64,000 nt of DNA from Arcobacter cryaerophilus gv. crypticus (GTDB lineage Bacteria > Campylobacterota > Campylobacteria > Campylobacterales > Arcobacteraceae), in NCBI RefSeq assembly GCF_002993025.1, contig NZ_NXGI01000017.1:1-64000 (forward strand), written 5' to 3'. Position 1 is the stretch's first letter. Every line of letters starts with the position of its first letter. Made by a program: the position numbers and the translations under genes. This document shows, piece by piece, positions 63,225-64,000 of this stretch. The notes below the pieces were generated by a model. That model had not been told where the DNA came from. It searched no databases and saw only the letters and a list, made by a program, of their open reading frames with translations.

Positions 63225-63935
63225 TTATATACTTTTTTTATCTAAATACTCTCTAAACTCTTTTGCCCCATCTTTTGAGCTAACAATAAACTCATCAATA
63301 CCACTAAAATATATCTCAAGCTTTGATTGCTCAACACTTTTTATAGATTTAATCTTATCAACATTTACAATGTAAGATCTATGAACTCTAAAAAAGTTTT
63401 TATCTTTTAATATCTCTTCTAAATCCCCAATCTTCTTTTTTGCATAAACAAAATTCTCTTTTGTTCGTATAATAATCTCATCTAAATCAGCTTTTATATA
63501 AAAAATATCATCCATTTCAACTAAATAAATTTTATCAGAAACTTTTCCTAAAATCTTTTTTGAATTATCTTTTTTTTCCTCTTTATACAAAGATATTTTT
63601 TGTAAAGTTTTTTTTAGTTCACTATCTTCAATTGGTTTTAACAAATAACCCATTCCACCTTTTTTAAAAGCATCCAAAGCATACTCTTCATAAGCTGTTT
63701 GAAACACTATAAAAGTTTTTGGCTCAATATTAAGTATTAGTTCAGCTAGTTCTAAACCACTAAAATTTGGCATAGAGATATCCAAAAAAGCAGCATCAAA
63801 TTTTGTTTTAGATACCTCTTTTATTGCTTCAAAAGGGTCACTAAATTCAACTATATCAAAAATATTGTTATCATTTAAAACTCTTTTTAATCTAGCAAGT
63901 GCCAAACTCTCATCATCTACTATTAATACTTTCAA
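63225..63935 (-). CDS. LytTR-family response regulator
   Basis: A 236-residue regulator: receiver domain 1-120 with D7-D8, phospho-acceptor D52 (FLDISMP), FQTAYEEYA and the Lys in YLLKPIE, then a LytTR DNA-binding domain (about 135-232, IFYIKADLDEIIIRT, FFRVHRSYIVNVDKI). LytTR regulators usually work with LytS-type kinases; the TTG start at 63935 overlaps the stop of the preceding gene (TTGA), probably that kinase. AAAGGA lies upstream. Confidence 0.92.
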   Translation of the reverse strand: MKVLIVDDESLALARLKRVLNDNNIFDIVEFSDPFEAIKEVSKTKFDAAFLDISMPNFSGLELAELILNIEPKTFIVFQTAYEEYALDAFKKGGMGYLLKPIEDSELKKTLQKISLYKEEKKDNSKKILGKVSDKIYLVEMDDIFYIKADLDEIIIRTKENFVYAKKKIGDLEEILKDKNFFRVHRSYIVNVDKIKSIKSVEQSKLEIYFSGIDEFIVSSKDGAKEFREYLDKKSI

Positions 63936-64000
63936 TTTTTGTCCTTTAAAATAATAGAAAAAGCCATATTGTTATCATCTGCAAAATACTCAAGCTCTCC
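63932..64000 (-). CDS. C-terminal end of a probable sensor histidine kinase (partial)
   Basis: The last 22 residues (GELEYFADDNNMAFSIILKD...) of a protein that continues beyond the right edge. Its TGA overlaps the TTG start of the LytTR regulator. The ending resembles the final strand of a HATPase domain, and position suggests the LytS-like kinase partner; the piece is too short to prove it. Confidence 0.55.
   Translation of the reverse strand, partial: GELEYFADDNNMAFSIILKDKN

Overview
The window is a gene-dense, very AT-rich stretch (genes abut or overlap; no gap between genes exceeds about 150 bp) of a Campylobacterota chromosome, most likely an Arcobacter/Aliarcobacter relative. This rests on monomeric isocitrate dehydrogenase, the four-subunit OorDABC 2-oxoglutarate oxidoreductase, a CbpA-HspR heat-shock pair, a Csd1-like/CcmA cell-shape pair, the dimeric all-alpha dUTPase, and a histidine kinase with the NIAHQWRQPL box common in this phylum. 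It is mostly core housekeeping sequence. No insertion sequence, prophage, CRISPR array, rRNA or integrative element was seen. The only RNA gene found is a tRNA-Leu(CAA).

Layout. 0-12.7 kb: diaminopimelate dehydrogenase divergent from an orphan ABC ATPase, a DUF748 protein, a CorC/HlyC-type CBS protein, MutS2, a large AsmA-like protein and the MltG murein transglycosylase. 12.8-20.7 kb: isocitrate and malate dehydrogenases, a metal-binding HMA protein, a cytochrome c, an NlpC/P60 lipoprotein, RsmH with an FtsL-like protein, an aldolase-fold protein and HU. 20.8-26.5 kb: tRNA-Leu, a DAO-type oxidoreductase, a receiver/CheC/kinase signalling trio, and cbpA-hspR behind a recognisable HspR operator. 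26.5-38 kb: a long minus-strand series (DUF475, LpxK, DegT aminotransferase, NadE, an iron-sulphur protein, a TerB/J-domain protein, exonuclease, QueA, TatC, TatB, aldo/keto reductase, dUTPase, RecR). 38-43 kb, plus strand: ABC-F protein, YqeY, Csd1-like peptidase, bactofilin, diguanylate cyclase. 43-51.5 kb: tautomerase, TrpC, TPR lipoprotein, YkgJ, a TrmN6-like methyltransferase, oorDABC, a second exonuclease, TrpF, Rpe. 51.6-60.3 kb: outer-membrane phospholipase A, then photolyase, SDR, TIGR03643, lipocalin and ferrochelatase facing a photolyase-related protein and the TIGR03916/TIGR03915 DNA-processing pair. 60.3-64 kb: ABC1-family kinase, phasin-like protein, EAL phosphodiesterase, LytTR response regulator and the tail of its probable kinase.

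How the genes fit together. Icd, Mdh and Oor supply TCA-cycle steps. Ddh, MltG, the NlpC/P60 protein, the Csd1-like peptidase, CcmA, RsmH and the FtsL-like protein serve peptidoglycan synthesis, shape and division. LpxK, PldA and the two large AsmA/DUF748 proteins point to envelope lipids. The 52.7-60.3 kb block looks like a light- and DNA-damage-response neighbourhood.

The strongest unexplained signal is the ABC1 kinase gene. Its essential N-terminal region is open but has no AUG, GUG or UUG. It begins at an AUA that overlaps the UAA of the upstream phasin-like gene, behind an AGAGGA motif, and a -1 slippery heptamer (UUUAAAA) sits exactly at that stop. Either AUA initiation or programmed -1 frameshifting could express it. 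Other points worth following are a photolyase-related protein that has lost most of its iron-sulphur cysteines, an aldolase-fold protein without its metal histidines, a near-perfect HspR operator, a predicted leaderless mutS2 mRNA, and a head-to-head coding overlap of asmA-like and mltG.
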